64,000 nt of DNA from Psychrobacillus vulpis. GTDB lineage: Bacteria; Bacillota; Bacilli; Bacillales_A; Planococcaceae. Position 1 is the first letter of the stretch. The number at the start of each line of letters is the position of its first letter. Of this stretch, positions 51,756-61,592 are shown piece after piece. Where the stretch lies: assembly GCF_006861825.1 (NCBI RefSeq), contig NZ_VDGI01000005.1, positions 1 to 64,000 on the forward strand. The letters are read 5' to 3'. The notes under the pieces were generated by a model. The model was given only the letters and a program-made list of their open reading frames with translations, ran no database searches and was not told where the DNA came from. Made by a program: the position numbers and the translations under genes.

Positions 51756-51872
51756 AGAAAATCGTTGAAACGGCTCCCTTTCCGCGGGCGTTGCCTCAGT
51801 CTCCTCGCTTTGCTGCGGGGTCTTCGACTAACGCTATTCCCGCAGGAGTGTCGCCTTCTTCAACGATTTTCT
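51756..51872. repeat. Family A GC-rich palindromic repeat
   Basis: AGAAAATCGTTGAAACGG to TTCAACGATTTTCT with the full core (CTCCCTTTCCGCGGGCG, TTCCCGCAGGAGTG). It is close to the copies at 60778 and 61137. Confidence 0.88.
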
Positions 51873-52080
51873 AGAAATGACAAAGATGGGTTTTCAGTGC
51901 CCTCATTGCAGTGAGGAGTATGCTTGGCGATTCTCCGAGAAAAGCGAGTAGCTTTTTTCGGTCAACTAGTCTTCATTCATTTTATAAGAAAAAAGATGGA
52001 ACCCTTTCCAGGCTAATCACTTTAATTTTATTTGCTTTAGGGATACCTTCTCATGGAACTATGTGCTGTATTTCATTTAA

Positions 52081-52206
52081 AGAATTTAGCGCGACGCATG
52101 AGACTCCTGCGGGAATAGCGAGACAGACGAGACCCCGCACGAAGCAGAGCGAAGGAGGAGGCTCGTCGCTCGCCCGCGGAAAGCGAATGCCAAAGCGCTA
52201 AATTCT
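52081..52206. repeat. Family B GC-rich palindromic repeat
   Basis: Ends AGAATTTAGCGC and GCGCTAAATTCT are exact inverses. The core carries GACTCCTGCGGGAATAGCG and GCCCGCGGAAAGCGAATG. Its right flank (CTATTTGATAGATAATTT) is shared with the left flank of the chimera at 43105. Confidence 0.82.
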
Positions 52207-52390
52207 CTTAGGACTATTTGATAGATAATTTATTTGAATGACGCTTTTTCAGTGCCCTCAAGCGATGCGAAAGAGGAGGCCCGGAGAATATTGTTAAAAA
52301 GAAGACTAGTTTGATATGCTTTCACCACCTCCTACTAGAATTCTTTATGGTACAATATACTTTACATATGTATTAGGAAGGAAGTTCGGT

Positions 52391-52615
52391 GTGAAAAAGT
52401 CGAAAGTTGTTATTCCGATTATGGTCGTAGTGGCGGTACTAGCTACTTGGATTCTCAATAAAGATCATAGTGAAGTACCTTTACTACATAAAATCCTTAT
52501 TACTGTTGGAGCATGTATTTTGTCAGGAGGTCTTGGCTACTTATTACTTGGATCCGATGTTCAAAAAGTAGACCCGAAACCAAATCAGCAAAACAAAAAG
52601 GGAAGCAGAAAGTAA
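52391..52615 (+). CDS. Small two-span membrane protein
   Basis: A 74-residue protein with two spans (VVIPIMVVVAVLATWIL, KILITVGACILSGGLGYLLL) and a basic C-terminal tail. The GTG start at 52391 follows AGGAAGGAAG; the frame extends upstream to 52316 through repeat-adjacent DNA without a site. It lies 54 bases before recQ. Family not recognised. Confidence 0.65.
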   Translation: MKKSKVVIPIMVVVAVLATWILNKDHSEVPLLHKILITVGACILSGGLGYLLLGSDVQKVDPKPNQQNKKGSRK

Positions 52616-52668
52616 TCTGTTTTCCTTTTTTTCTTAACAGATAAGAAAAGAAGATAGGAGGGAATGGA

Positions 52669-54435
52669 ATGCTAGATAATGCAAGACAATTACTTCAAAA
52701 CTATTTTGGATATGATTCGTTTCGAGAAGGACAAGAAACGATCATTAACTATGTGTTAAACAATAATTCAAGTCTTTGTGTAATGCCAACTGGTGGAGGG
52801 AAATCGCTATGTTACCAAATTCCTTCCTTACTGTTAGATGGAACTACGGTTGTTATTTCTCCCCTAATATCACTTATGAAGGATCAAGTAGATACTTTAC
52901 TTCAGGCTGGAATTCCAGCGACTTTTATTAATAGTACGTTAACTACAGAAGAGGTAAGAGAAACGATGGAAGAAGTCCAAAACGGGCAATATCGTTTGCT
53001 TTACATCGCACCAGAACGTTTAGAATCTCAAAGCTTTTTAAATCAATTAAAACGTGTAAAGGTGCCTTTAATTGCTGTAGATGAAGCACATTGTATTTCT
53101 CAATGGGGACACGACTTCAGACCAAGCTATAGGGCAATTCATCGTTTAAAGGAAGTATTTGACGAACAACCAACCGTTCTCGCGTTAACTGCCACTGCAA
53201 CTCCAGATGTTCGAGCAGATATTTGCAGATTGCTTCAAATTGAAGAAGACAATACTGTGATCACAGGATTTGCACGTTCTAATCTATCTTTTTCTGTTGT
53301 ACTTGGGCAAGATAAAAATAAGTTTTTGAAAGAGTTTATTAAAAAGAATGAGCAAGAAGTTGGTATTATTTATGCAGCAACAAGAAAGACAGTGGATCAA
53401 ATACATGAACTGTTAATAAAAGCCGGTGTACGTGCTGCAAAATACCACGCAGGACTTCCAGAAGCATTTAGAAATAAGGAACAGGATCGGTTTCTTACTG
53501 ATGAGGCGCAAGTGATGGTCGCTACAAATGCATTTGGTATGGGGATCGATAAGTCGAATGTTCGATATGTAATTCATTACCAACTTCCTAAAAATATGGA
53601 AAGTTATTATCAAGAAGCAGGAAGAGCTGGACGAGATGGGCTTCCGAGTGAATGTGTTGTGTTATATGCATCACAAGATGTGCAAACGCAGAGATTTTTA
53701 ATAGATCAAGCTCTAGATCGCGAAAGAATTCCTCAAGAATTGGAAAAGCTACAAGGTATGGTGGATTATTGTCATACAGAAAACTGCTTACAACAGTTTA
53801 TTGTGCATTATTTTGGAGAGTCGAATGGAGAGCCATGTGGCCAATGTGGAAATTGCACAGATACAAGGGAAATGTCGGATGTCACGAAAGAAGTACAGAT
53901 GGTTCTGTCTTGTGTTGTTCGAATGGGACAGAAGTTTGGAAAAACAATTACAGCGCAAGTGTTAACAGGTTCACAAAACAAAAAAGTACTCGATTTTGGA
54001 TTTACTAACCTCTCTACTTATGGGATATTGAAGGATAAATCGTTAAAAGAGGTTTCTGGATTAATGGAGTTTATGATTTCCGAAGGATTACTTTCCGTAA
54101 ATCAAGGGAGCTTACCTACGATATATGTTTCAGATAAAGGGAAGGATGTATTACTTGGGAAGAGACAAATAATGCGAAAAGGAGTCGCTGTAACAAAAAA
54201 AATTGCTACGAATGATCCGTTGTTTGAAGGATTAAGAATACTTCGGAAAAGAATTGCGGACGAAGCCGGTGTGCCACCGTTTGTTATTTTTTCTGATAAA
54301 ACATTACAACATATGTGCGTAAAGCGTCCGCAAACCGAAGAAGAATTGTTAGATATACACGGTGTAGGTGCAAATAAACGAGAAAAATATGGAGAAGCTT
54401 TTCTCGATGAGATTCGTCGTTACAATACTTTGTAG
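52669..54435 (+). CDS. recQ: ATP-dependent DNA helicase RecQ
   Basis: A 588-residue 3'-5' DNA helicase acting in recombination repair. Walker A is PTGGGKSLCYQIPS, the DExH box is VDEAHCISQWGHDFR, motif IV-VI include YHAGLP, MVATNAFGMGIDKSNVR and YYQEAGRAGRDGLPSE. Zinc cysteines lie in CHTENCLQQF and CGQCGNC. The winged RQC region and a C-terminal HRDC domain (GLRILRKRIADEAGVPPFVI, DIHGVGANKREKYG) are both present, as in full-length RecQ. The ATG follows AGGAGGGAA. Confidence 0.94.
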   Translation: MLDNARQLLQNYFGYDSFREGQETIINYVLNNNSSLCVMPTGGGKSLCYQIPSLLLDGTTVVISPLISLMKDQVDTLLQAGIPATFINSTLTTEEVRETMEEVQNGQYRLLYIAPERLESQSFLNQLKRVKVPLIAVDEAHCISQWGHDFRPSYRAIHRLKEVFDEQPTVLALTATATPDVRADICRLLQIEEDNTVITGFARSNLSFSVVLGQDKNKFLKEFIKKNEQEVGIIYAATRKTVDQIHELLIKAGVRAAKYHAGLPEAFRNKEQDRFLTDEAQVMVATNAFGMGIDKSNVRYVIHYQLPKNMESYYQEAGRAGRDGLPSECVVLYASQDVQTQRFLIDQALDRERIPQELEKLQGMVDYCHTENCLQQFIVHYFGESNGEPCGQCGNCTDTREMSDVTKEVQMVLSCVVRMGQKFGKTITAQVLTGSQNKKVLDFGFTNLSTYGILKDKSLKEVSGLMEFMISEGLLSVNQGSLPTIYVSDKGKDVLLGKRQIMRKGVAVTKKIATNDPLFEGLRILRKRIADEAGVPPFVIFSDKTLQHMCVKRPQTEEELLDIHGVGANKREKYGEAFLDEIRRYNTL

Positions 54436-54641
54436 TTTTTATGTGATACGACTGTTAAATTAGATGGAACATTAATCTTTTTTGCATCTTCTGTAGATAT
54501 TTCAACAATGACAGATTGCTCTAAAATTTTGAAAATAGTACCTTGCACTTCGTGATCATTACGAGTAAAAGAGATCTTCTCATCAATTTTCCGTGCTGCT
54601 ACGAAGTCTGAAACTTCTTTTGGTTGTCGTTGGAAACTCAT
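54420..54641 (-). CDS. DUF2187 family protein (YkvS-like)
   Basis: A 73-residue protein with the KOW/SH3-like DUF2187 pattern: KIDEKISFTRNDHEVQGTIF and VIVEISTEDAKKINVPSNLT. Function unknown. The ATG follows AAAAGAGGTAGG. Its end overlaps the recQ 3' end by 16 bases, tail to tail. Confidence 0.82.
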   Translation of the reverse strand: MSFQRQPKEVSDFVAARKIDEKISFTRNDHEVQGTIFKILEQSVIVEISTEDAKKINVPSNLTVVSHKNYKVL

Positions 54642-54856
54642 GTGCCTACCTCTTTTCTAGTTTATTCATGCAAACAGTAATATTTCTATTATAACATAGA
54701 TAGCCTGTTAAAATATGAAAAAGAGCTTATTTAACAATTTAGCTAAAACTCTGAATTGGTTGGATAGAAAAAGTTAATAGAGTTTTGGTATTGTATGACA
54801 AGTGATAACAAATAGGTTTCATTAAAAATATGTATTTAAAGAGGAGAATATGCAAC

Positions 54857-56293
54857 GTGCATTTTAAAGAGTTGAAGTTAAACGAAAAGATTTTAGGTGC
54901 CATCGAACAATTAGGCTACACAGAGCCGACAGAAGTCCAGGAAAGAGTCATCCCGGTAGCATTACAAAAGCAAGATATACTTGTGAAGTCGAAAACTGGA
55001 AGTGGAAAAACAGCTGCATTTGCGATACCACTATGCGAGCTTGTAGATTGGGAAGAAAATAAACCACAGGCATTAGTACTGACACCAACGAGGGAGCTGG
55101 CTGTTCAAGTACAAGAAGATATTACAAATATTGGGCGTTTTAAGCGAATAAAAGGACTTGCTCTATATGGGAAATCTCCATTTGCTAAACAAAAGCTAGC
55201 ATTAAAACAAAAAACACATATCGTTGTTGGGACACCAGGTCGTGTGCTTGATCATATAGAAAAAGGAACACTGGATGTCTCGAAAATCGAATATCTTATT
55301 ATGGATGAAGCAGACGAAATGTTAAACATGGGCTTTTTAGAGCAAGTAGAGTCAATTATTAAATTACTACCGTCGAATCGCACAACGATGCTTTTCTCTG
55401 CAACATTATCGGATGAGATTAAATCACTAAGTGGCAAATACATGAAGAAATCAGTTTCAATTGAAATTGATGCTGCAGAAGAAAATGCTCCAAATATTGA
55501 ACATTTAAAGTATGTAGTAAAAGATGATCAAAAGCTTGCTTTCCTTGAAAAGCTAACGATTATTGAAAACCCGGATAGCTGTATTATCTTTTGTCGTACG
55601 AAAGAACGAGTAGATCAACTTGTAGATGCACTAGACGGTAAAGGTTACACTGCAGACAAAATTCATGGCGGGATGATGCAAGAAGACCGTTTTGAAGTAA
55701 TGGATGACTTTAGAAGAGGCGATTTCCGATATTTAATCGCAACAGATGTAGCTGCTCGAGGAATTGATATCGAAGATATTACCCACGTTGTTCACTATGA
55801 CGTTCCACTTGAGCAAGAAAGCTACGTGCACCGAACTGGTAGAACTGGTCGTGCGGGTCGTAGTGGTAAATCGATTATGCTTGCGACACCGCATGAAGAT
55901 AAATTTGTAAAAGAAATTGAAGCATTTATTGGCTTTGAGATTCCTTCAGGTCCAGAATTATCTGCTGAAGAAGTGGCGAAAAAACGATCTGCATTTGATC
56001 TGAAAATGCAGGAGCAACCGGAAATAAAAAAATCAAAAAGCGAGCAGTTAAACAAAGATATTACAAAGCTCTATTTCAACGGAGGTAAGAAAAAGAAACT
56101 TCGTGCAGTCGATTTTGTTGGAACCATCGCGAAAATTAATGGTGTAACTGCAGACGATATTGGAATTATCACTATTCAAGATAATGTGACCTATGTAGAA
56201 ATACTAAATGGCAAAGGTCCACTTGTTCTAAAAACAATGAGAAGTACAACAGTAAAAGGCAAACAACTAAAAGTGCATATTGCGCACAAATAA
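54857..56293 (+). CDS. dbpA: DEAD-box RNA helicase DbpA (YxiN-like)
   Basis: A 478-residue RNA helicase involved in 50S ribosome assembly. Q-motif [11 protein letters not shown], Walker [16 protein letters not shown] in [16 protein letters not shown] in LFSATLSD, and VI in [10 protein letters not shown]. The C-terminal DbpA RNA-binding domain begins near residue 400 ([19 protein letters not shown]), which gives specificity for 23S rRNA hairpin 92. The GTG at 54857 follows AGAGGAG; the upstream extension lacks a site. Confidence 0.92.
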   Translation: MHFKELKLNEKILGAIEQLGYTEPTEVQERVIPVALQKQDILVKSKTGSGKTAAFAIPLCELVDWEENKPQALVLTPTRELAVQVQEDITNIGRFKRIKGLALYGKSPFAKQKLALKQKTHIVVGTPGRVLDHIEKGTLDVSKIEYLIMDEADEMLNMGFLEQVESIIKLLPSNRTTMLFSATLSDEIKSLSGKYMKKSVSIEIDAAEENAPNIEHLKYVVKDDQKLAFLEKLTIIENPDSCIIFCRTKERVDQLVDALDGKGYTADKIHGGMMQEDRFEVMDDFRRGDFRYLIATDVAARGIDIEDITHVVHYDVPLEQESYVHRTGRTGRAGRSGKSIMLATPHEDKFVKEIEAFIGFEIPSGPELSAEEVAKKRSAFDLKMQEQPEIKKSKSEQLNKDITKLYFNGGKKKKLRAVDFVGTIAKINGVTADDIGIITIQDNVTYVEILNGKGPLVLKTMRSTTVKGKQLKVHIAHK

Positions 56294-56328
56294 AAAAAGA
56301 AGAAGGCCTATGCCTTCTTCTTTTTTTT
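56294..56328 (+). terminator. Terminator of dbpA
   Basis: AAAAAGAAGAAGGC, CTAT, GCCTTCTTCTTTTT. Confidence 0.9.
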
Positions 56329-56336
56329 AGAGAAAT

Positions 56337-56480
56337 TCAAAATAGTAATTGTTCAAACTCTATCATCCATTCTCCTAAGTAAGCTCTTCGCAAAATACCT
56401 AGCATCTCATCTTTTTCTTCAATAGAGTAGCGTTCATTTCGTCCAAAGCGATCCTGTAATGCATAGGATATGCGCTTTTC
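56337..56480 (-). pseudogene. Fragment of an unidentified coding sequence
   Basis: The minus strand reads 47 sense codons with protein-like composition (ISYALQDRFGRNERYSIEEK, LGILRRAYLGEWMIEFEQLL) ending in TGA, but an in-frame stop directly precedes it and no start with ribosome site is present. It may be a remnant of a decayed gene. Family not recognised. Confidence 0.35.
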
Positions 56481-56637
56481 TTAATTGATAGAGAGGTTTA
56501 GCTAAAGGGATTAAAAACTTCATCAAGTAAAAGGAATGTTAGGTTACAATATATAAATAAGAAATAGCACAAATTATCAAAAAAACGTTCTTTTCGAACT
56601 ATAAAATAGGAATAGATTAGACAAGAGGTGTTGATAT

Positions 56638-57510
56638 ATGGATTACTTTGAAAGAATACAAAAATCGATTGAATTCATTGAAATGAATCTGCAAGAGGAG
56701 TTAATTATTACTGAAATCTCCTACAAATCTTATTTCTCGCCATTTCATTTTCAAAGGATTTTTCAATCTATTACAGGTTTTTCTGTGCAAGAGTATATAA
56801 GAAACAGAAGACTTTCTGAAGCTGCAATATTACTAAAGGAAACAAGAAGGAACATATTAGAAATAGCCATATCTTTTCAATACGGTTCCCAAGAAGCCTT
56901 TACCCGTGCGTTTGTGAATTATTTTGGTGTAACACCCGCTAGGTATCGAAAAGGGAATACTTTTATCAAACAACAAATCAAATTAAACTTTTTGGATTAT
57001 AAAAACGAGTTGAAAGGAGATTTCAGATTGATAAAGCCTGAAATAATCTTATTAAACAGGATATATACTATTGGTTATAAGTATGAAACAAATATAAATA
57101 ACGAAAAATATTTCGAGGAAATTCCTGGATTTTACCTGGATTTTGGCAAAAATAAATATTATGAGCGAATTCCGAAAAAAACTGCACCTAATATGTCATA
57201 TGGAATATCGACGGAATTTCACGATGATGGTCATTTTTCGTTTGTTGTTGGAGAAGAAGTTCAGGAATTTCAGAGTGAGTTAGAGAATGGTTTTGTAAAT
57301 CTTGAAATTCCCGAAGGTAAATATGCTGAATTCAAAATAAATGGTACTACTGAATTGGTTCAAAATACTAGAAGATATATTTATGGAACATGGCTACCAA
57401 ACTCTAACTACGATAGAAGAGAAACTCCAGATTTTGAAATTACCGATGTAATGAATTCAACATTTCCAAATGAAATGAAAATGAAAATCTATATCCCTAT
57501 TAAGGAGTAA
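56638..57510 (+). CDS. AraC-family regulator with GyrI-like effector domain
   Basis: A 290-residue regulator. The double HTH is at residues 5-110 (EELIITEISYKSYFSPFHFQ, IAISFQYGSQEAFTRAFVNY, FGVTPARYRKG). The C-terminal half (residues 125-290) is a GyrI/Rob-like small-molecule domain (LEIPEGKYAEFKINGT, IYGTWLPNSNYDRRETPDFE). Such proteins often control drug responses. The ATG follows AGAGGTG. A GNAT gene starts 13 bases after its stop. Confidence 0.88.
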   Translation: MDYFERIQKSIEFIEMNLQEELIITEISYKSYFSPFHFQRIFQSITGFSVQEYIRNRRLSEAAILLKETRRNILEIAISFQYGSQEAFTRAFVNYFGVTPARYRKGNTFIKQQIKLNFLDYKNELKGDFRLIKPEIILLNRIYTIGYKYETNINNEKYFEEIPGFYLDFGKNKYYERIPKKTAPNMSYGISTEFHDDGHFSFVVGEEVQEFQSELENGFVNLEIPEGKYAEFKINGTTELVQNTRRYIYGTWLPNSNYDRRETPDFEITDVMNSTFPNEMKMKIYIPIKE

Positions 57511-57522
57511 GGAGCGAATTAC

Positions 57523-58092
57523 ATGAATATTGAAAAGCTATTTGAAAATTTTCCCGTACTAGAGTCGGAGCATTTATTGTTAGGTAAAATTGAAGAAGCA
57601 CACTTGCAGGAATTATTTACAATATACGATAATGACAAAGTATTTGAGTATTGTGGGATTATACCTAAACATAACTTGCAAACAGTAAGCAAGATGATTG
57701 GCCATTTTGATAGGGACTTCAATAAAAAAAGTAGAATCAAGTGGGGAATTTTCCAAAAGAACCAAAGTAACAAATTGGTAGGAATTATAGAATGTATGGA
57801 CTTTAACGCAAAAGTAAACATGGTATCTATAGGTTACTTTCTGGCAGAAGAATATTGGGGCAAAGGCATTGCGACTGAATCCGTTCAAATATTAATAAAA
57901 TTTCTATTTGATGAAGTTGATATTAACAGAATTCAAGGAGAGGTAATGCCAGCAAATGAAACTTCAAAAAAGGTTTTGTTAAAGAATGGTTTTATGAAAG
58001 AGGGATTATTAAGGCAAGCTACTTTATGGTCAGGTAAAGGAATAGTCGATTTAGAGATATTTGGAATACTTCAAAGTGACTATAATTTTTAA
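57523..58092 (+). CDS. GNAT acetyltransferase, RimJ/RimL type
   Basis: A 189-residue acetyltransferase of the RimJ/RimL group that acetylates protein N termini or small amines. The acetyl-CoA loop lies in FLAEEYWGKGIATESVQILI, and VMPANETSKKVLLKNGFMKE is the typical late segment. The ATG follows AGGAGCG and is 13 bases after the AraC-type gene, suggesting a two-gene unit. Confidence 0.87.
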   Translation: MNIEKLFENFPVLESEHLLLGKIEEAHLQELFTIYDNDKVFEYCGIIPKHNLQTVSKMIGHFDRDFNKKSRIKWGIFQKNQSNKLVGIIECMDFNAKVNMVSIGYFLAEEYWGKGIATESVQILIKFLFDEVDINRIQGEVMPANETSKKVLLKNGFMKEGLLRQATLWSGKGIVDLEIFGILQSDYNF

Positions 58093-58106
58093 AATGAGTA
58101 CCTTAT

Positions 58107-58134
58107 AAACCCGTTCTCATTTATGAACGGGTTT
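58107..58134 (+). terminator. Terminator-like hairpin after the GNAT gene
   Basis: AAACCCGTTC and GAACGGGTTT; the T-run is short (TTTG), so termination may be partial. Confidence 0.55.
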
Positions 58135-58162
58135 GTACGAATAAATACCTTTGAAAATCTAT

Positions 58163-58603
58163 TTACAAAAGCGCGTATTCTATAAATGTTCTATAAGATG
58201 CTAATATACCTTCTGGTAGATGATTTGGATTAAAAAAACGAAGACTAATCGATTCGATTCCATCTGGAGAAAGAGCTCCAATAAACTCATTCGTTTTATA
58301 TACTGCAGTTACCGAGTAAAAAGCATCTCCATTTGGCACTTCAAAATAATAATCACGTCCAGAGTACACATGACATAATACTAACTTATCTATATGCAAA
58401 CCTGTTTCTTCTAAAACCTCACGACGAGCTGTATCCTCTAAGCTTTCTCCAAGCTCCATTAGTCCTCCTGGTAAACCAAAAATTCCACTTGATCGTTCTT
58501 GTAATAATACTTCATTTTGATCATTCAAAATAAGAACAACAGCTCCTGGGAGTATGAGAGGGCTATGTCCAACATATTTTCTTAGTTCTTTGTAATATTC
58601 CAT
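58163..58603 (-). CDS. Nudix hydrolase
   Basis: A 146-residue Nudix enzyme that cleaves nucleoside diphosphate derivatives. The Nudix box is complete: GLMELGESLEDTARREVLEE followed by TGL, near residues 46-68. The start region (YKELRKYVGHSPLILPGAVV) matches the ADP-ribose/NTP-type Nudix group of Bacillales. The ATG follows AAAGGAAAT. Single gene. Confidence 0.9.
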   Translation of the reverse strand: MEYYKELRKYVGHSPLILPGAVVLILNDQNEVLLQERSSGIFGLPGGLMELGESLEDTARREVLEETGLHIDKLVLCHVYSGRDYYFEVPNGDAFYSVTAVYKTNEFIGALSPDGIESISLRFFNPNHLPEGILASYRTFIEYALL

Positions 58604-58745
58604 AAATAATTTCCTTTCGAAATCATGATTCTATTATTAGTTTACAGTAAAAAATGGTAAGATACGTAATAAAGTGAAACTTCAATTATGAAGAATCGTA
58701 TTACCTATAAAGGAATAAGAAATAAGTCGAGGATGTGAGCGTTAG

Positions 58746-59825
58746 GTGGCAAATAAGCGTTGGTTTCAAGTAGGTGTTGCAATATTACTTACATTAGTAA
58801 TAATTTTTCTATTCATGAAAGTGAGAAGTATTTTTGTACCTATAGTTATTGTTGCGCAAACAATATTTATTCCCTTACTAATAGGGGGAGTATTATTTTA
58901 TTTAACAAGACCACTTCTAAAGTGGTTAGAGTCAAAGAAGTTTCCGAGATGGGCTAGTATTTTATCGGTATTCATTGTGATCGGACTTGTTGGATGGTTA
59001 TTCTATTCATTAGTTGGTCCGCCTCTCGCAAAGCAGGTGAATTCACTAGTTAAATATTCTCCAGAAATAGTTAAAGAAGTAGAGGATTTCACGAAATATG
59101 TCTTAACTCAACAAGACAAGCTTCCAGAATCCTTACAAAAAACAATGGAAGAGGCATCCGGAAAGATTGATACAATTGCAGTAACTGCAGGGACGCTGCT
59201 TATCAAGTTTATCCAAAATCTGTTCCAAGGGGTATTCCTGTTTGTGCTTGTGCCTTTCTTCCTTGTCTACATGCTAAAGGATCATGAGAAATTTGCGCCT
59301 TTTATTGCAAAGTTTTTCAAGGGAGATAAAAAAACGTGGATTCGTAAAACATTAGCAGATATTGATGATACATTGCGTTCTTATATTCAAGGTCAGCTAT
59401 TTGTCAGCTTTTTAGTTGGAGTTATGTTATTCATTGGTTATTATGCAATTGGTCTTCAATATGCGTTATTACTTGCCTTGCTTGGAATGATGATGAATGT
59501 AATTCCATTCTTAGGACCATATATTGCACTTGTTCCTGCACTAATCATCGCGTTAATACAAGAGCCAAAGCTGGCGATTTATGTAGCAATTATTATGCTT
59601 GTATCGCAACAAATTGAAAGTAACCTTATTACACCAAATGTGATGGGAAAATCTCTAGATATTCATCCGTTAACGGTTATTACGATTATTTTAGCGGCAG
59701 GTAATATCGCTGGATTATGGGGAATTATTTTAGGTGTTCCAACTTATGCAGTGGTAAAATCGATCTTAAAAAATATTTACGCGCATCGAGAAGGTATTAA
59801 AGATGCTGCAACAGAATCTGTTTAG
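58746..59825 (+). CDS. AI-2E family transporter (YdiK/YueF/PerM-like)
   Basis: A 359-residue membrane protein of the AI-2 exporter (DUF20) family with about eight spans. Conserved parts: KTLADIDDTLRSYIQGQLFV and NVIPFLGPYIALVPALIIAL. A ~90-residue amphipathic region (residues 80-140) is typical. Substrates vary; Na+/H+ exchange and signal export have both been described in relatives. Start is GTG at 58746. The next gene follows after 12 bases. Confidence 0.88.
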   Translation: MANKRWFQVGVAILLTLVIIFLFMKVRSIFVPIVIVAQTIFIPLLIGGVLFYLTRPLLKWLESKKFPRWASILSVFIVIGLVGWLFYSLVGPPLAKQVNSLVKYSPEIVKEVEDFTKYVLTQQDKLPESLQKTMEEASGKIDTIAVTAGTLLIKFIQNLFQGVFLFVLVPFFLVYMLKDHEKFAPFIAKFFKGDKKTWIRKTLADIDDTLRSYIQGQLFVSFLVGVMLFIGYYAIGLQYALLLALLGMMMNVIPFLGPYIALVPALIIALIQEPKLAIYVAIIMLVSQQIESNLITPNVMGKSLDIHPLTVITIILAAGNIAGLWGIILGVPTYAVVKSILKNIYAHREGIKDAATESV

Positions 59826-59837
59826 TGAGGTGGGACT

Positions 59838-60290
59838 ATGACCTTTAATTCAAAACGAGATCGTACGTTTATTACCCTAATTATTTTTGCAATAGGCATA
59901 ATTGCATTAGCGACACTTTGGCCGGTTGTTTATGAATTATTTTTTACAGAAGCGCCTGACTATGTAGCAATAATCATATTATTTGTGTTATTTATACTAA
60001 TTGCTGGTTTTATGTTATGGATTACCTTTGATATAGAATACACATTTCACACCGATTATTTATACGTCAGAGGTGGATTATTCAGAAGCAAAATTCCGTA
60101 TAAGGACATTACTAAAGTAAATCCTACTTCACAAATACTAGTCGGTTATAGAATCCTTTCTTCTAAAGACGCACTTGAAATTCATTATAAACAAGCTTTT
60201 ATGGGGAGTGTCATTATTTCACCATTAGAAAAAGAGGATTTCATCAAGGTTCTATTAGAAAAAGCACCACATATCCATGTTGTTAAGTAA
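59838..60290 (+). CDS. Bacterial PH-domain membrane protein
   Basis: A 150-residue protein with two N-terminal spans (FITLIIFAIGIIALATLWPV, YVAIIILFVLFILIAGFMLW) and a bacterial pleckstrin-like domain (LYVRGGLFRSKIPYKDITKV, SSKDALEIHYK). Immunity and membrane-stress proteins of this kind occur in Bacillus, but the role here is unknown. The ATG follows GAGGTGGG, 12 bases after the AI-2E gene. Confidence 0.78.
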   Translation: MTFNSKRDRTFITLIIFAIGIIALATLWPVVYELFFTEAPDYVAIIILFVLFILIAGFMLWITFDIEYTFHTDYLYVRGGLFRSKIPYKDITKVNPTSQILVGYRILSSKDALEIHYKQAFMGSVIISPLEKEDFIKVLLEKAPHIHVVK

Positions 60291-60360
60291 TGAAGTATTG
60301 CTCCTGAGTAAGCGTGCAAATTTAACACATTTGTCAACAATCTGAAGTGGGGGATTGCAA

Positions 60361-60747
60361 ATGGACAAGGAACATTTTAATAAACCAAGTAGTGATTTAA
60401 TCGGTGATATCTTAAGGAATTATGAAAAAACCGGAGGAATGGATAATCTGAAGGGGCAAGGAAAACCACTACCGGAAGATTATTTTTCCGGAGATATATT
60501 TCAACATTTTCAAAAGATAGCGAAAGATGCTGGATTCAAACCACATTGGTTAAAGCTTCAACATGAGATTCGGGATGAGTTAAAAGACATCGCCGAAAAA
60601 TATGAGAATGGGCAAAAAAGCGAATTACAATTTCGAGTGACAAAAGTTAATGAAAAAATTATTGAATACAATAAATCATGTCCACCACCAATGCAAAAAG
60701 GTGTTGTTCGATTAGAAACCATCAAATCCTCAAGTAAACTTTGGTGA
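60361..60747 (+). CDS. DUF1992 (DnaJ-homologue subfamily C member 28-like) protein
   Basis: A 128-residue cytoplasmic protein with the DUF1992 domain: GDILRNYEKTGGMDNLKGQG and KPLPEDYFSGD, then RVTKVNEKIIEYNKSCPPPM. Function unknown. The ATG at 60361 follows GTGGGGG; a TTG at 60355 is too close. Single gene, followed by repeats. Confidence 0.85.
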   Translation: MDKEHFNKPSSDLIGDILRNYEKTGGMDNLKGQGKPLPEDYFSGDIFQHFQKIAKDAGFKPHWLKLQHEIRDELKDIAEKYENGQKSELQFRVTKVNEKIIEYNKSCPPPMQKGVVRLETIKSSSKLW

Positions 60748-60777
60748 AAAAGAATGTCTTATGTTAACCAATAGATA

Positions 60778-60894
60778 AGAAAATCGTTGAAACGGCTCCC
60801 TTTCCGTGGGCGTTGCCTCAGCCTCCTCGCTTTCGCTGTGGGGTCTTCGACTAACGCTATTCCCGCAGGAGTGTCGCTTTTTCAACGATTTTCT
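60778..60894. repeat. Family A GC-rich palindromic repeat
   Basis: Full element with both terminal inverted ends. It differs from the next copy at 61137 by about one base (CCGTGGGCG against CCGCGGGCG). Confidence 0.9.
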
Positions 60895-61136
60895 AGAAAT
60901 AAAAAGTAGAGCGTGGATTGTTAGGATCCCCTCTACTTTTTTGTTTTTTAGACAACCCCATCTCGCTCTTTTCATTTATTAAAGAGAGACTAAACGATGG
61001 TGGTGTAAGAAAATCTAAAATAATCTAGACTTATTTCGAAATTGCATCCAATCTTTACTAATTCAATTCGTAAAGGAAAAATCTGCGAGACTCCTGCGGA
61101 CGTGCCAGATGAGGTTGTTCAATAGATCAATCAATA

Positions 61137-61253
61137 AGAAAATCGTTGAAACGGCTCCCTTTCCGCGGGCGTTGCCTCAGCCTCCTCGCTTTCGCTGTGG
61201 GGTCTTCGACTAACGCTATTCCCGCAGGAGTGTCGCTTTTTCAACGATTTTCT
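61137..61253. repeat. Family A GC-rich palindromic repeat
   Basis: Full element, direct orientation, 359 bases after an almost identical copy. Confidence 0.9.
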
Positions 61254-61376
61254 AAAAATGAAAAAGTATTTACATTAAAAAATAGACTGTATTTCATGGA
61301 TTATGAACGAACAAACAATCATGGCATCCAATTTGAATATCAAATGAATCATCATATCCATCTCCTCGGTGTTATA

Positions 61377-61508
61377 GTTGATGATTGGAGCGGAGGGCGA
61401 CGACTCCTGCGGGAGTAACGTGAGTCTTGAGACCCTTCAGGGAGCATAGCGACCGAAGAGGCTCAAGCCACGCCCGCGGAAAGCGTTCGCCTGTAGCGGA
61501 AATCAACT
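61377..61508. repeat. Family C GC-rich palindromic repeat
   Basis: AGTTGATGATTGGAGCGGAG at the left and AGCGGAAATCAACT at the right. It matches the member at 18659-18784 in ends and core (CGACTCCTGCGGGAGTAACG, GCCCGCGGAAAGCG). Confidence 0.82.
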
Positions 61509-61592
61509 GCTTTCCATCAGTCTGTGTGTCTCATGTTTACATGAGGCACTTTTTTATATTGACGAAGTTCTCTATATTTATTATGATGTTTT

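Larger units (their letters stand above)
51578..52390. other. Repeat-filled intergenic region
   Basis: Holds a family A element (51756-51872), a family B element (52081-52206) and short GC-rich scraps around 51665 and 52250. The phrase CACTGAAAAAGTCCCTAT at 51694 also occurs at 33425. Open frames here are repeat-derived. Confidence 0.7.

Noticed and set aside
51911-52201. 96-codon frame
   Set aside because: Runs through a family B element with no coding support.
61146-61418. 90-codon frame on the plus strand, similar to the frame at 126-329 on the minus strand
   Set aside because: Both are translations of family A repeat sequence; the shared N-terminal residues only reflect the repeat.
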